Shown: in pieces, positions 18,479-27,031 of the stretch | Position numbering within the stretch: the stretch's first letter is position 1 | How the letters are laid out: each line of letters begins with the position of its first letter | From: Streptomyces sp. NBC_00271 | GTDB lineage: Bacteria > Actinomycetota > Actinomycetes > Streptomycetales > Streptomycetaceae | Assembly (NCBI RefSeq): GCF_036178845.1 | Contig: NZ_CP108070.1 | Span: 7,130,001 to 7,194,000, forward strand | Direction of reading: 5' to 3' | DNA length: 64,000 bases | The notes under the pieces: generated by a model | Seen by the model: only the letters and a program-made list of their open reading frames with translations | What the model was told of the DNA's origin: nothing | Database searches by the model: none | Translations under genes and position numbers: made by a program

Positions 18479-18721
18479 ATGAAGCTCAGCCGCCCCGTCT
18501 CCTGGTTCCTGCTCGCCTTCGGAGTGTGGAGCTGGATCATCTGGGTCACTTTCGTCAAGAATTTGTGGAAGGACGGCAGCGGGCTCGCGTTCAACGACGC
18601 GGGGGATCCGACGGCGTACTTCTGGGTGCACCTGACGCTCGCCGTCGTCTCCTTTGTCTTGGGGACGGTCGTCGGCGGCATCGGGTTCCGCGGACTGCGC
18701 GCATTGCGCCAGACGTCATAA
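18479..18721 (+). CDS. Small two-helix membrane protein
   Basis: An 80-residue protein of unknown function with two hydrophobic segments: WFLLAFGVWSWIIWVTFV near residues 9-26 and WVHLTLAVVSFVLGTVVGGI near 49-68. It starts at ATG 18479 just downstream of the carboxypeptidase promoter region, 112 bp from that divergent gene. It is followed after 60 bp by the metallophosphoesterase gene, with which it may be co-transcribed. Small SCO-type proteins of this form are widely conserved in Streptomyces beside wall genes, but no function is established that I know of. Confidence 0.75.
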   Translation: MKLSRPVSWFLLAFGVWSWIIWVTFVKNLWKDGSGLAFNDAGDPTAYFWVHLTLAVVSFVLGTVVGGIGFRGLRALRQTS

Positions 18722-18781
18722 CAACAGGGGGCAAACGGGGGACAACCGAACATAACGGCACGCAACGGGGGATACGGCGTC

Positions 18782-20047
18782 TTGGTCATCGTCTTCGTAC
18801 TGGTGGGACTGCTCGCCCTCGCCACGGTCGCGGGGCTGTACGGGTACGTGTGGCGCCGTCTGGTGCGTGACACGACGTCCGGTCCGGGGCTCGCCCGGCG
18901 CGCGGGCACGGTGGTCTTCGTCGCCGGGCCGGTGCTGATGATCGCCGCGGTCGCCGCGGAGCGCGCCGGTGCGCCCTTCCGGCTCCAGCAGGCGCTGGCC
19001 TGGCCCGGGTTCCTGTGGATGGCGCTGTCCATCTATCTGCTGCTGGGGGTGGTGGCGGGGGAGGTCGTACGACCGCTGCTGCGCCGGGTCATGGAGCGGC
19101 GCGCGGCTCCCTCCGTGGCCGTACCGCACCCGGCACCCGTACCGCACCCGGAGTCGGTGCCGACGGGAGCGGCGGCTCCCCAGGAGCCCTCACCCGCCGA
19201 ACCGCCACGGCCCGTCACCACCCCCTCGCGGCGGCTCTTCGTCTCGCGTGCCGTCGGCGGGGCCGCCGCGGCCGTCGCCTTGGGGACCGTGGGGTACGGG
19301 ACGTACGGGGTGCTGCGCGGGCCCCGGGTGAAGCGGGTCACCGTGCCGCTGGCCAAACTGCCCCGGTCCGCGCACGGTTACCGGATCGCCGTCGTCAGTG
19401 ACATCCACCTCGGGCCCACGCTCGGGCGGGACTTCTGCCGGCGGGTCGTCGACACGATCAACGCGACGCAGCCCGACCTGATCGCGGTGGTCGGGGACCT
19501 CGTCGACGGGAGTGTGAAGGACCTCGGACCCGCCGCGGCGCCTCTCGCGCGGCTGCGGGCACGGCACGGCTCGTACTTCGTCACGGGCAACCACGAGTAC
19601 TACTCCGGCGCCGCGCAATGGGTCCGGGAAGTACGGGAACTGGGTCTGCACCCGCTCGAGAACGCCCGGACGGAAATGGCCGGATTCGATCTCGCGGGCG
19701 TCAATGACGTCGCGGGGGAGAGCGAGGGGCACGGGCCCGACTTCGGGAGGGCGCTGGGGGACCGGGACACCGCGCGGGCCGTGGTGCTGCTCGCCCACCA
19801 GCCGGTCCAGATCCACGACGCCGTCAAGCACGGTGTCGACCTCCAGCTCTCCGGGCACACCCACGGCGGACAGCTCTGGCCGGGCAACTACATCGCGGAA
19901 CTGGCCAATCCCACGGTCGCGGGTCTGGAGCGGTACGGCGACACGCAGCTGTACGTCAGCCGGGGCGCGGGCGCCTGGGGGCCGCCGACCCGGGTGGACG
20001 CGCCGTCGGACATCACCGTCGTGGAGCTGGCGTCCCTGCAAGCCTGA
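18782..20047 (+). CDS. Membrane-anchored metallophosphoesterase
   Basis: A 421-residue protein with three or four N-terminal helices (about 1-110), a Pro-rich linker, a Tat-like or signal segment (SRRLFVSRAVGGAAAAVALG) near 150-170, and a calcineurin-type phosphoesterase domain from ~185. The metal-binding motifs are all present: VSDIHLG, VGDLVDG, GNHEYY and SGHTHGGQ. It resembles the YkuE/YaeI group, possibly acting on lipid or wall phosphoesters at the membrane. The start is TTG at 18782, spaced from GGGGGA; no ATG or GTG in frame fits better. Confidence 0.85.
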   Translation: MVIVFVLVGLLALATVAGLYGYVWRRLVRDTTSGPGLARRAGTVVFVAGPVLMIAAVAAERAGAPFRLQQALAWPGFLWMALSIYLLLGVVAGEVVRPLLRRVMERRAAPSVAVPHPAPVPHPESVPTGAAAPQEPSPAEPPRPVTTPSRRLFVSRAVGGAAAAVALGTVGYGTYGVLRGPRVKRVTVPLAKLPRSAHGYRIAVVSDIHLGPTLGRDFCRRVVDTINATQPDLIAVVGDLVDGSVKDLGPAAAPLARLRARHGSYFVTGNHEYYSGAAQWVREVRELGLHPLENARTEMAGFDLAGVNDVAGESEGHGPDFGRALGDRDTARAVVLLAHQPVQIHDAVKHGVDLQLSGHTHGGQLWPGNYIAELANPTVAGLERYGDTQLYVSRGAGAWGPPTRVDAPSDITVVELASLQA

Positions 20048-20194
20048 GAACCGGCTGTGAAACAGGGGCGAAACGGTCTTCCTCAATACCCCGTCTGATT
20101 CTTCGGACACCTCTTCCCTCGGACGAAACACCTGTGGTTGGGTGATCCGCGTCACTGGGGAGTGGCACGGGGCGTGGCCTGGGGAGGGGCGCCG

Positions 20195-21751
20195 ATGCGA
20201 TCGGTTCGCATACGGATTCTCGCGGTGCTGGTGGTACTGGCGGCCGTGGGTGTGGGCGGCTGGCAGTTACTGCCGTCCAAGGAGAACCACAACAGGACCC
20301 TCACGGTCGGGACGACGGACGCCGTCACGTCACTCGACCCGGCGGGCGCGTACGACGCCGGCTCCTGGGCCCTGTTCAGCAACGTGTTCCAGTCGCTGCT
20401 GACGTTCGAGCCCGGTGGCGCCGCCCCCGTGCCGGACGCGGCGAAGAGCTGCGGGTTCGTGGGCGCGGGACTGCAAACCTATGTCTGCACCCTGCGCGAC
20501 GACCTGACGTTCCCGAGCGGGAGCAAGGTGACCGCCGAGGACGTGAAGTTCTCCTTCGACCGGGTCAAGGCCATCAACTCCGAGGTGGGGCCCGCGTCCC
20601 TGCTCTCCACCCTCGGCTCGGTGGACGCCCAGGGCCTCAAGGTCACCTTCCACCTGTCCTCGCCGGACGCCACCTTCCCCTTCAAGGTGGCCACCGGAGC
20701 CGGGTCGATCGTCGACCGCACCCGCTACCCGAAGCACGCCCTGCGCAAGGACGCGGGCGCCGACGGCACCGGAGTGTACGTACTGAAGTCGTATACGAAG
20801 GACAAGCGGGCCGTCCTCGCGCCCAACAAGCAGTACAAGGGCGCCGTCGAGGGGAGCGGCACGCCCACCGTGCTGCGCTACTACGCTACCCCCAAGGCGC
20901 TGGAGAGCGCCTGGAAGGCGAAGCAGGTCGACGTCGCGACGCGTCAGCTGCCGCCCGCGACGCTGGCCACCCTCTCGCCGAGCGACCCGGACCAGCACGT
21001 CACCGAGTCCGACAGCGCCGAGACCCGCAACCTCGTCCTCAACGTCCGTGCGAACTCGCCTCTGCACAACCGCCTCGTACGGCAGGCCGTCGCCGTGCTG
21101 ATCAACCGCGAGCAACTGGTCAGCCAGACCTACAAGGGGACGACCGATCCGCTGTACGGGCTGATCCCGGCGGGCATCACAGGGCACTCGACGTCGTTCT
21201 TCGACACCTACCCCAAGCCCGACGCGAAGAAGGCGAAGGCACTGCTGACCGAGGCCGGGGTGTCGACGCCGGTGCGCTTCACCTACGGGTACGCCGAGGG
21301 GCGGGGCGCCGCCGGAGAGGAGGCCACCGAGCTCAAGCGGCAGCTGGAGGCGAGCGGCCTGTTCAAGGTGGACATCAAGGGCTACGAGTGGACCGACTTC
21401 CAGAAGCGGTACGCCGAGGGCCGGTTGGACGCCTGGGCGGTCGGCTGGGTCGCCGACTTCCCCGACCCGGACACCTTCAGCACCCCGCTCGTCGGCACCG
21501 GCAACAGCATGAAGAACGGGTACAGCGACAAGGACGTGGACCGGCTGATTCAGGACAGTCAGCAGTACGAGGACCGCAGCCGCACGTCCGACGACTTCCA
21601 GACACTGCAGGAAATCGTGGCCCGCGATGTCCCTCTGATTCCCCTGTGGCAGCGCAAGGAGTATGTACTCAGCAGTGAGGACGTCGGAGGCGGCCAGTAT
21701 CTGTCGGACGGGACCGGTGTCTTCCGCCTCTGGCGGCTGGGCTGGATATGA
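20195..21751 (+). CDS. ABC transporter substrate-binding protein, family 5 (peptide type), orphan
   Basis: A 518-residue SBP_bac_5 protein: LTVGTTDAVTSLDPAGAYD at the N-terminus, DDLTFPSGSKVTAEDVKFSFDR near 110-135, and C-terminal IVARDVPLIPLWQRKEYVL. Such proteins capture oligopeptides or similar solutes. The N-terminal hydrophobic segment (ILAVLVVLAAVGVGGWQLL) has no lipobox cysteine, so the protein is probably held by an uncleaved helix or secreted, unusual for Gram-positive binding proteins. No permease or ATPase genes lie nearby, so it is an orphan or serves a system encoded elsewhere. ATG at 20195 follows GGGGAGGGG. Confidence 0.9.
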   Translation: MRSVRIRILAVLVVLAAVGVGGWQLLPSKENHNRTLTVGTTDAVTSLDPAGAYDAGSWALFSNVFQSLLTFEPGGAAPVPDAAKSCGFVGAGLQTYVCTLRDDLTFPSGSKVTAEDVKFSFDRVKAINSEVGPASLLSTLGSVDAQGLKVTFHLSSPDATFPFKVATGAGSIVDRTRYPKHALRKDAGADGTGVYVLKSYTKDKRAVLAPNKQYKGAVEGSGTPTVLRYYATPKALESAWKAKQVDVATRQLPPATLATLSPSDPDQHVTESDSAETRNLVLNVRANSPLHNRLVRQAVAVLINREQLVSQTYKGTTDPLYGLIPAGITGHSTSFFDTYPKPDAKKAKALLTEAGVSTPVRFTYGYAEGRGAAGEEATELKRQLEASGLFKVDIKGYEWTDFQKRYAEGRLDAWAVGWVADFPDPDTFSTPLVGTGNSMKNGYSDKDVDRLIQDSQQYEDRSRTSDDFQTLQEIVARDVPLIPLWQRKEYVLSSEDVGGGQYLSDGTGVFRLWRLGWI

Positions 21752-21784
21752 GCCGGGCCGGATACGACACGTGACGTGATCTCG

Positions 21785-21804
21785 CGGGGTGGCCCCCCAC
21801 CCCG
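21785..21804 (+). terminator. Hairpin terminator after the binding-protein gene
   Basis: A perfect 8-bp stem CGGGGTGG/CCACCCCG with a CCCC loop lies 34 bp after the stop codon. Confidence 0.6.
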
Positions 21805-21881
21805 GTGACATCGCGCTCTCGCCCAACGCGGCACCGTGTGCACACTATGTGCCGGAGGTGTGTGCGGGGTGAGGAGCTGAG

Positions 21882-22295
21882 GTGTTGAGACGCAACGCGT
21901 TCCGGCTGCCCCGGCATCCGGCGTCCGTCGGACTCGCCCGGCGCCGGGTACGCGACCATCTGCGGGACTGGGGCCACAGCACCGACGACCCGGCTCTCGC
22001 GGACGTCGTCCTGATCGTCTCCGAGCTCGTGACCAACGCCGTACGCCACGGACCCCTTCGCGAAGGTCACGAAGGGGAGTTCGAGGTCGCGGTGACCGCC
22101 CTCGCCGACGGCTCCTGCTTCGTCGAGGTCTCCGACGAGGGCCTGGCCGCACCACGGCTGCGGCCGGTCTCCGTGGGGGAGGAGACCGGCCGGGGCCTGC
22201 ACCTGGTGGAGGGCGTCGCCGTGGCGTGGGGGGTGTGGAGCCGGGGCCGCCACGGCAAGACCGTGTGGGCGCTCGTGGCGTCCGCGGCCCCGTGA
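21882..22295 (+). CDS. HATPase_c anti-sigma-factor-like kinase
   Basis: A 137-residue stand-alone GHKL ATPase of the SpoIIAB/RsbW-like type very common in Streptomyces. The N box is VSELVTNAVRHG, the G1 box VSDEGLAAPRL and the G2 box EETGRGLHLVEGVA. Such proteins act as anti-sigma or anti-anti-sigma serine kinases; the partner is not encoded beside it, so its target is unknown. The GTG at 21882 follows GAGGAG. It is convergent with the LtaS-like gene with a single base between the stop codons. Confidence 0.85.
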   Translation: MLRRNAFRLPRHPASVGLARRRVRDHLRDWGHSTDDPALADVVLIVSELVTNAVRHGPLREGHEGEFEVAVTALADGSCFVEVSDEGLAAPRLRPVSVGEETGRGLHLVEGVAVAWGVWSRGRHGKTVWALVASAAP

Positions 22296-22296
22296 A

Positions 22297-24438
22297 TCAC
22301 GGCGCCGGGGTCGAGCCGTACGCCGTCAGGAAGCGGTCGCGGAAGTCGTTCATCTTCCAGACCGGGGTGTCCTGCTGCGGCTGCAGGCCGTCCGCCCAGT
22401 TCCAGTCGGCGATCTTGTCCAGGACCTTCGGGTCCTTGGCGACGATCGAGACCGGCACGTCACGGCTGGCGTGGTTGCCGCTGACCCGGGCGATGGGCTG
22501 GTGGTCGCCGAGGAAGATCAGCACGGTGTTCTTGTTGCCGTACTTCACCAGGTAGTTGATGAGGCTCGACACCGAGTACTGGATGGACTTGCCGTACTCC
22601 TGCTTCGACTTGGCGGAGTCGGTGATGATGTCCCCGGGCTTCTTGCCGGCCTTCTCGATCGCGTTGTAGATCGAGCCGTCGCCGACCTGGTCCTGCGGGA
22701 CCAGCTCGGGGATCGGCGCCCAGGGCTGGTGGCTGGAGGTCAGGATGATCGTCGACATCAGCGGCTTGTCGTGCTTCTTGCTGTGCACCAGGCGCTCGAA
22801 CGCGGTCAGGGCGTACTGGTCGGGCATGGTCGACCAGCTGAACTTCGGGCCCTTGTAGCCGAGGTTGTGGGAGTCGTAGAGCTTGTCGATGCCGTAGAAC
22901 TTCTGCTCCGGCCAGGCCTTCTGGATGCCCGGCATGACACCGACCGTGTCCCAGGCGCCCGTCTTCTTGAAGGCGCCGGGGAGGGTCAGGCGCTCGCCCG
23001 CTGTGACGGTGCGGTAGCGCTGCTGGTTGCTGATCCACAGGCCCGACATGAAGGTGGAGTGGCCGAGCCAGCTGCCTCCGCCGTACGTCGCCGAGGTCAG
23101 CCAGCCGCTCTTGGCCGCGAACCCGGCGTCGGTCAGCTTCTTGTTCTCGGCGGTGAGCGTGGCGTCGACCCCGGGTGCCATGACCGGGTCCTCGATCGCG
23201 CTGCGGCCGTAGCTCTCGATGAAGGTGATCATCATGTCCTTGCCGCGCAGCCCGGTGAGCAGCTGGTCGGGCGGCGTGTCAGCGAAGTCGTCCTTCTTCG
23301 CGATCTTGGCGAACTCGGCTTCGTCCCGCAGCGTCCGCCGCACCTGCTCCGTCTTGAACTGGAGGGCCTGCATGGTGTGCTCCGAAGCGATGGGTATCCC
23401 CGGGGCGTACTGCACGCCCAGCGCCGCGCAGGTGACCCAGACGATGGCCAGCACCAGCGTCGTGCGGGTCGCCGTCTCGGTGTTCCGGGCCGCCAGGTTG
23501 CCCAGTCGGATCACCGACATCGTCGTGAGGGCCAGTACGGCGATCACGAGCGTCACGGCCAGGGCCGCGATGCCGAGCGCGCCACCCTTGCCGAACGTGT
23601 CCTGGAGGTATCCCTGCGCATCACTGAAGAGGGACCAGTCGAGGACGACGTTGAAGCCTCGCCCGAGGTATTCGTTGAAACCGATGTCGAGGAAGTTCAC
23701 GACGGTCAGGGCGCCCAGGCCGAGCCCGGCGAGCACCGCCACGGCGATCCGCGGCCTGCGGGGCAGGACGATCAGCAGGGCGGCGCCGAAGATCGCCTCC
23801 ACCGGGAGACGCACGAAAGCGGCCACCCGGACCTTGTCCGCCTGGGTCGGCATGAGCAGCGCGACGACCACGACAGCGAGGGCCACGGCGGTGGTGGTCC
23901 ACCAGAGAACGCGGGCCGCGACCGGGTACTTCTCCCGCCACCCGCCCCAGACCCGCCGCCACCGGCGTGGGCGGGGGGTGACCGCGCCCTCCGGAGCGTC
24001 GACGTCCGAGGCTTCCGCCCCGGGGCCTTCCGCCTCAGGTGTCTCGGCCCCAGGATTCTCCGCCTCAGGAGTCTCGGTCTCGGATGTCGTCGCCTCGGAT
24101 GGCTGGGCCTCGGGAGTCTCCGTCTCCGGAGCCTTCGCTTCCGGGACGTCCGGGACTTCCGGAGCTTCTGCGGCTTCCGGCTCGGGGTCGGCTTCTGCTT
24201 CTGCCTCGACCTCGACCTCGACCTCCGGAGCTTCCGCCTCTGCGGCGTCCGCCTCCGGCGCTTCCGCCTCTGGAACGCTTGCCCCCGCGGTCTCGGTCTC
24301 CGGGGTCTCGGTCTCCGCGGTCTCGGCCTCGGGGGTTCCCGCCTCCGGGGAGTCCAGGGGCGTGACTTCCTGCGAGGGCACGCCCTCCGGCGCCTCGTCC
24401 GTTTTCGACAGCTGTCGAGAGCTCGTGTTGAACGACAA
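22297..24438 (-). CDS. LtaS-like sulfatase-fold membrane phosphotransferase with a long acidic Glu/Pro/Ala tract
   Basis: A 713-residue protein. Residues ~15-155 are a low-complexity Glu/Pro/Ala/Thr tract built from units such as PEAETAETETPETETAG. A basic patch and about five helices (~175-345) precede a sulfatase/LtaS-type domain (~390-713) with ITFIESYGRS (metal and Ser nucleophile region), LGHSTFMSGLW and FLGDHQP. The family transfers phosphoglycerol-like groups to outer-surface glycans or lipids; the substrate here is unknown. Start TTG at 24438 is chosen because GGAAGGA lies 8 nt upstream; a longer frame to 24543 lacks a ribosome site. Three 22-bp repeats lie ~120-180 bp upstream, between this gene and a two-component system on the same strand. 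Confidence 0.85.
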   Translation of the reverse strand: MSFNTSSRQLSKTDEAPEGVPSQEVTPLDSPEAGTPEAETAETETPETETAGASVPEAEAPEADAAEAEAPEVEVEVEAEAEADPEPEAAEAPEVPDVPEAKAPETETPEAQPSEATTSETETPEAENPGAETPEAEGPGAEASDVDAPEGAVTPRPRRWRRVWGGWREKYPVAARVLWWTTTAVALAVVVVALLMPTQADKVRVAAFVRLPVEAIFGAALLIVLPRRPRIAVAVLAGLGLGALTVVNFLDIGFNEYLGRGFNVVLDWSLFSDAQGYLQDTFGKGGALGIAALAVTLVIAVLALTTMSVIRLGNLAARNTETATRTTLVLAIVWVTCAALGVQYAPGIPIASEHTMQALQFKTEQVRRTLRDEAEFAKIAKKDDFADTPPDQLLTGLRGKDMMITFIESYGRSAIEDPVMAPGVDATLTAENKKLTDAGFAAKSGWLTSATYGGGSWLGHSTFMSGLWISNQQRYRTVTAGERLTLPGAFKKTGAWDTVGVMPGIQKAWPEQKFYGIDKLYDSHNLGYKGPKFSWSTMPDQYALTAFERLVHSKKHDKPLMSTIILTSSHQPWAPIPELVPQDQVGDGSIYNAIEKAGKKPGDIITDSAKSKQEYGKSIQYSVSSLINYLVKYGNKNTVLIFLGDHQPIARVSGNHASRDVPVSIVAKDPKVLDKIADWNWADGLQPQQDTPVWKMNDFRDRFLTAYGSTPAP

Positions 24439-24560
24439 CCCGGCGGTCCTTCCGTGCGAAGCGCGGTGGTGGCGCGGCGGACCAGGCTGGGGTCGGGGCC
24501 GCCTTCTTCTGTTGGGTACGAGGTCGTACTGGCCGGTGTTCAATCATCCGGGTTTGCTTA

Positions 24561-24626
24561 TGTTCAAGCGAGTCACCGAGCTTGTTCAAGCACCTCACTG
24601 TGCTTGTTAAAGCAGCTCACCGCGTC
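24561..24626. repeat. Three tandem 22-bp repeats, candidate response-regulator operator
   Basis: Units begin at 24561, 24583 and 24605 with an exact 22-bp period. Each has TGTT(C/A)AAGC, three variable bases, then TCAC at +12. Units 2 and 3 also carry a GCTTG-TT-(C/A)AAGC inverted repeat across the unit boundary. A 22-bp period is two helical turns and fits tandem binding by an OmpR-family regulator. The array overlaps the last bases of the histidine kinase gene and lies upstream of the LtaS-like gene. Confidence 0.7.
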
Positions 24627-26167
24627 GGAAGCGTCACCGTGACCTCGAGCCCCGCTCCCGGCGCCGTCCGTACCGCCACGTCACCCCCGTGCGCGGCCAC
24701 CACTCCCTGCACGATCGCCATCCCCAGCCCGCTGCCCGCACCACCGCCCGCCCGGAAGAACCGGTCGAAGATGCGCGCCGCGTCCTCCTCCGCCAGCCCG
24801 GGCCCCTGGTCCGCGACACACAGCCGTACGGTCCCGTCCTCCCGTTCGAGACCGAGCCGCACCGGCACGTCGGCGGGCGTGTGGGTGCGTACGTTGGCCA
24901 CCAGGTTGCCCAGCACCTGCCGCAGCCCCGACTCGTCGGCGTGCACCAGCAGTGTCCCGTCGGCGCCCACGGTCACCGGACGCCCGGGCTGCTGGGCCCG
25001 CAGATCCTCGGCCGCGTCCCGTACAAGACGGCTCAGGTCGACGTTCTTGAAACGCAGCTCGGGGCTCTGGTCGAGGCGGGCCAGGATGAGCAGTTCGTCC
25101 ACGAGGCGTCCCATGCGGTCGGCCTCGGCGTTCATCCGGTCCCAGGCCCGCCGGCGTTCACCCGGCTCGCGCAGCATCCCCTTCTCGTACAGCTGGAGGT
25201 AGCCGCGGATCGCCGACAGCGGGGTGCGCAGCTCGTGCGAGGCGTCCGCGACGAACCGGCGCAGCTGCGCCGCGCTGCGCTCGCGGGTCCGGTACGCCGA
25301 TTCCACCTGGTGGAGCATGGAGTTGAGGGCGAGCCGCAGCTGTTCGACCTCCTGGGTCGGATGGTGGCTGGAGGGCACGCGCCGGGTGAGGTCGCCCTCG
25401 GCGATGGCGGACGAGGTCTCCACCATGTCCTCCAGCGGCCGCATCCGGCGGCTCACGCTGATCATGGTCAGCACCGCGAGCAGCGACAACAGCAGGGTGC
25501 CGACGCCCAGATCGAGCTTGAGGGCCTTGGCGATGCCCTTGTGCAGGGCGTCGGTGGAGGCGGCGAGCAGCACGTACGTGCCGTCGGCGAGCCGGGCCCC
25601 GGTGACCCGGTAGGAGGCGCCGTGCACGGTGGTGTCGTGCAGGGCGGGGTCGTGCGCGAGGGCGCTCGGGTCGTCCACCTCGGCGGCCAGCGCGCGCTGG
25701 ATGTCGGTGGGCTTGAAACCGCCGACGCCGAGCGGGGTCCCGTGGCCGTCCACCGCCGCGAAGATCGAGTCGGGCTTGTCGGACCGGTCCGCGCCGGGGA
25801 CCATCCGCTCGCGTACGAAGGCGAGCGCGGTGAGCGAGTCGATCTGGTGGAGGGTGAGCCGCGAACCGGTCAGCGACTCCCGTGTCTTGAACAGTTCCGT
25901 GTCGACCTGGTCGAGCAGGTAGTGCCGCATGCCCATCAGACTGACGGCGGTCGCCACGATGATGCCCAGGGCCAGCAACGCCACGTTCGCGAGCGTCAGC
26001 TTGCCGCGCAAGGAGTGGACCCCGTGGTGACGCCGGGGGCGCCGCACACTCACGTACGCGGGAATCCCCGCACAGAGGGCGAGTTCGGTCCGGGCTGCGG
26101 CTTCCGCGCGGGGGGAGGGCTCCGCATGCGCCGCGGCGACTCCCGGGTCCGGGGCTGCCGGGGTCAT
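24617..26167 (-). CDS. Two-component sensor histidine kinase
   Basis: A 516-residue membrane kinase: TM1 ~57-79, an extracytoplasmic sensor region ~80-215, TM2 ~218-238, HAMP ~240-290, and HisKA with the phospho-acceptor His311 in DASHELRTPLSAIRGY. The HATPase domain has LRQVLGNLVANVRTHTP (N box), VADQGPGLAEED and GSGLGMAIVQGVV. It autophosphorylates and passes the phosphate to the regulator encoded just upstream; ATG at 26167 overlaps the regulator stop (ATGA). The signal is unknown. The leading ~50 residues (Ala/Pro-rich, then RRPRRHH) are cytoplasmic. It resembles the TrcS/CutS-like class. Confidence 0.93.
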   Translation of the reverse strand: MTPAAPDPGVAAAHAEPSPRAEAAARTELALCAGIPAYVSVRRPRRHHGVHSLRGKLTLANVALLALGIIVATAVSLMGMRHYLLDQVDTELFKTRESLTGSRLTLHQIDSLTALAFVRERMVPGADRSDKPDSIFAAVDGHGTPLGVGGFKPTDIQRALAAEVDDPSALAHDPALHDTTVHGASYRVTGARLADGTYVLLAASTDALHKGIAKALKLDLGVGTLLLSLLAVLTMISVSRRMRPLEDMVETSSAIAEGDLTRRVPSSHHPTQEVEQLRLALNSMLHQVESAYRTRERSAAQLRRFVADASHELRTPLSAIRGYLQLYEKGMLREPGERRRAWDRMNAEADRMGRLVDELLILARLDQSPELRFKNVDLSRLVRDAAEDLRAQQPGRPVTVGADGTLLVHADESGLRQVLGNLVANVRTHTPADVPVRLGLEREDGTVRLCVADQGPGLAEEDAARIFDRFFRAGGGAGSGLGMAIVQGVVAAHGGDVAVRTAPGAGLEVTVTLPTR

Positions 26168-26853
26168 GCGAGGCCGTATCCGACGCCCCGGCGGGTCTGG
26201 ATCACCGGTGGGCCGAGGGGTTCGAGTTTGCGGCGCAGATAGCTGATGTACGTCTCGACGACGGTCGACTCGGCGGAGTGTTCGTACTGCCAGACGTGCC
26301 GCAGGAGTTGCTCCTTGGGTACGATCCGGCCGCCGTTGCGGACGAGGAAGCGCAGCAGGGCGTACTCGGTGGGGGTGAGCTCCACCGTGCGGTCCCCGCG
26401 GTGCACGGAGTACGTCGTCTCGTCCAGTTCGAGTTCGCCGTAGCGAAGGGGCGGGCGCTGGGGAAGGACGTCGTCGGGGCGTGTGCGGCGCAGTACGGCC
26501 GTGATCCGGGCGACGACCTCGTCGATGTTGAACGGCTTGGTGATGTAGTCGTCGCCGAAACCGAGCGCGCCGACGATCTCGGCGGGCGCGTCCCGCGCGG
26601 TGAGGAAGACGATCGCCAGGTCGGGCCGGCGCAGGCGCAGTTCACGGCCCAGCGCCCGCCCGTCGCCGTCCGGCAGCATCACGTCGAGCAGCGCCGCGTC
26701 GGGGCGGGTGCGTTCGGCGAGCGTGAGCGCCTGACGGACGGTGCCCGCGGTCATCACCTCGAAGCGGTGGTAGCGCAGCGCGATGGCCAGGACGTCCGCG
26801 ATGCTCGGCTCGTCCTCGACGACGAGAACGGTGGCCCCCTCGTGAGCGGTCAT
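26164..26853 (-). CDS. OmpR/PhoB-family response regulator
   Basis: A 229-residue regulator: receiver domain 1-120 with acidic pair VVEDEPS, phospho-acceptor Asp57 in PDAALLDVMLPDGDG and the Lys of DDYITKPFN, followed by a winged-helix DNA-binding domain (~130-228; ELTPTEYALLRFLVRNGG and YISYLRRKLEPLGPPVIQTRRGVGYGLA). It pairs with the overlapping histidine kinase. ATG start at 26853. Regulators of this class bind direct repeats, so the 22-bp repeat array before the LtaS-like gene is a natural candidate target. Confidence 0.93.
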   Translation of the reverse strand: MTAHEGATVLVVEDEPSIADVLAIALRYHRFEVMTAGTVRQALTLAERTRPDAALLDVMLPDGDGRALGRELRLRRPDLAIVFLTARDAPAEIVGALGFGDDYITKPFNIDEVVARITAVLRRTRPDDVLPQRPPLRYGELELDETTYSVHRGDRTVELTPTEYALLRFLVRNGGRIVPKEQLLRHVWQYEHSAESTVVETYISYLRRKLEPLGPPVIQTRRGVGYGLA

Positions 26854-26957
26854 GCCCCCAGTATCCGCACGCGGGTCGCGCCAGGGGGCGGCTCCCCCTT
26901 TGGAGTTCCTTGAGAGTCATGGGCGGTCTGTGTCGTCGCTCGAGCGTGCCGGTCGAT

Positions 26958-26986
26958 GGTTGGTACCAGGACCTGGGGGACCAACC
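26958..26986. promoter_or_regulatory. Inverted repeat upstream of the MMPL gene
   Basis: GGTTGGT (26958-26964) and ACCAACC (26980-26986) form a 7-bp inverted repeat with a 15-nt spacer, 46 bp before the MMPL start and in the divergent region with the response regulator gene. It is a candidate operator; which regulator uses it is unknown. Confidence 0.4.
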
Positions 26987-27031
26987 GACAACCGAACGAC
27001 CGGATGACCGGTCGACTAAGGAGCGTTGAGC

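Noticed and set aside
24561..24626. Possible small CRISPR-like array
   Set aside because: Three 22-bp units directly abut with no spacers and there are no cas genes; a regulator-site array is more likely.
22471..24642. 723-residue and other long plus-strand frames opposite the LtaS-like gene
   Set aside because: Low-complexity translation (RLRSLGLG-type repeats) arising from the antisense of the acidic tract; no start with a ribosome site.
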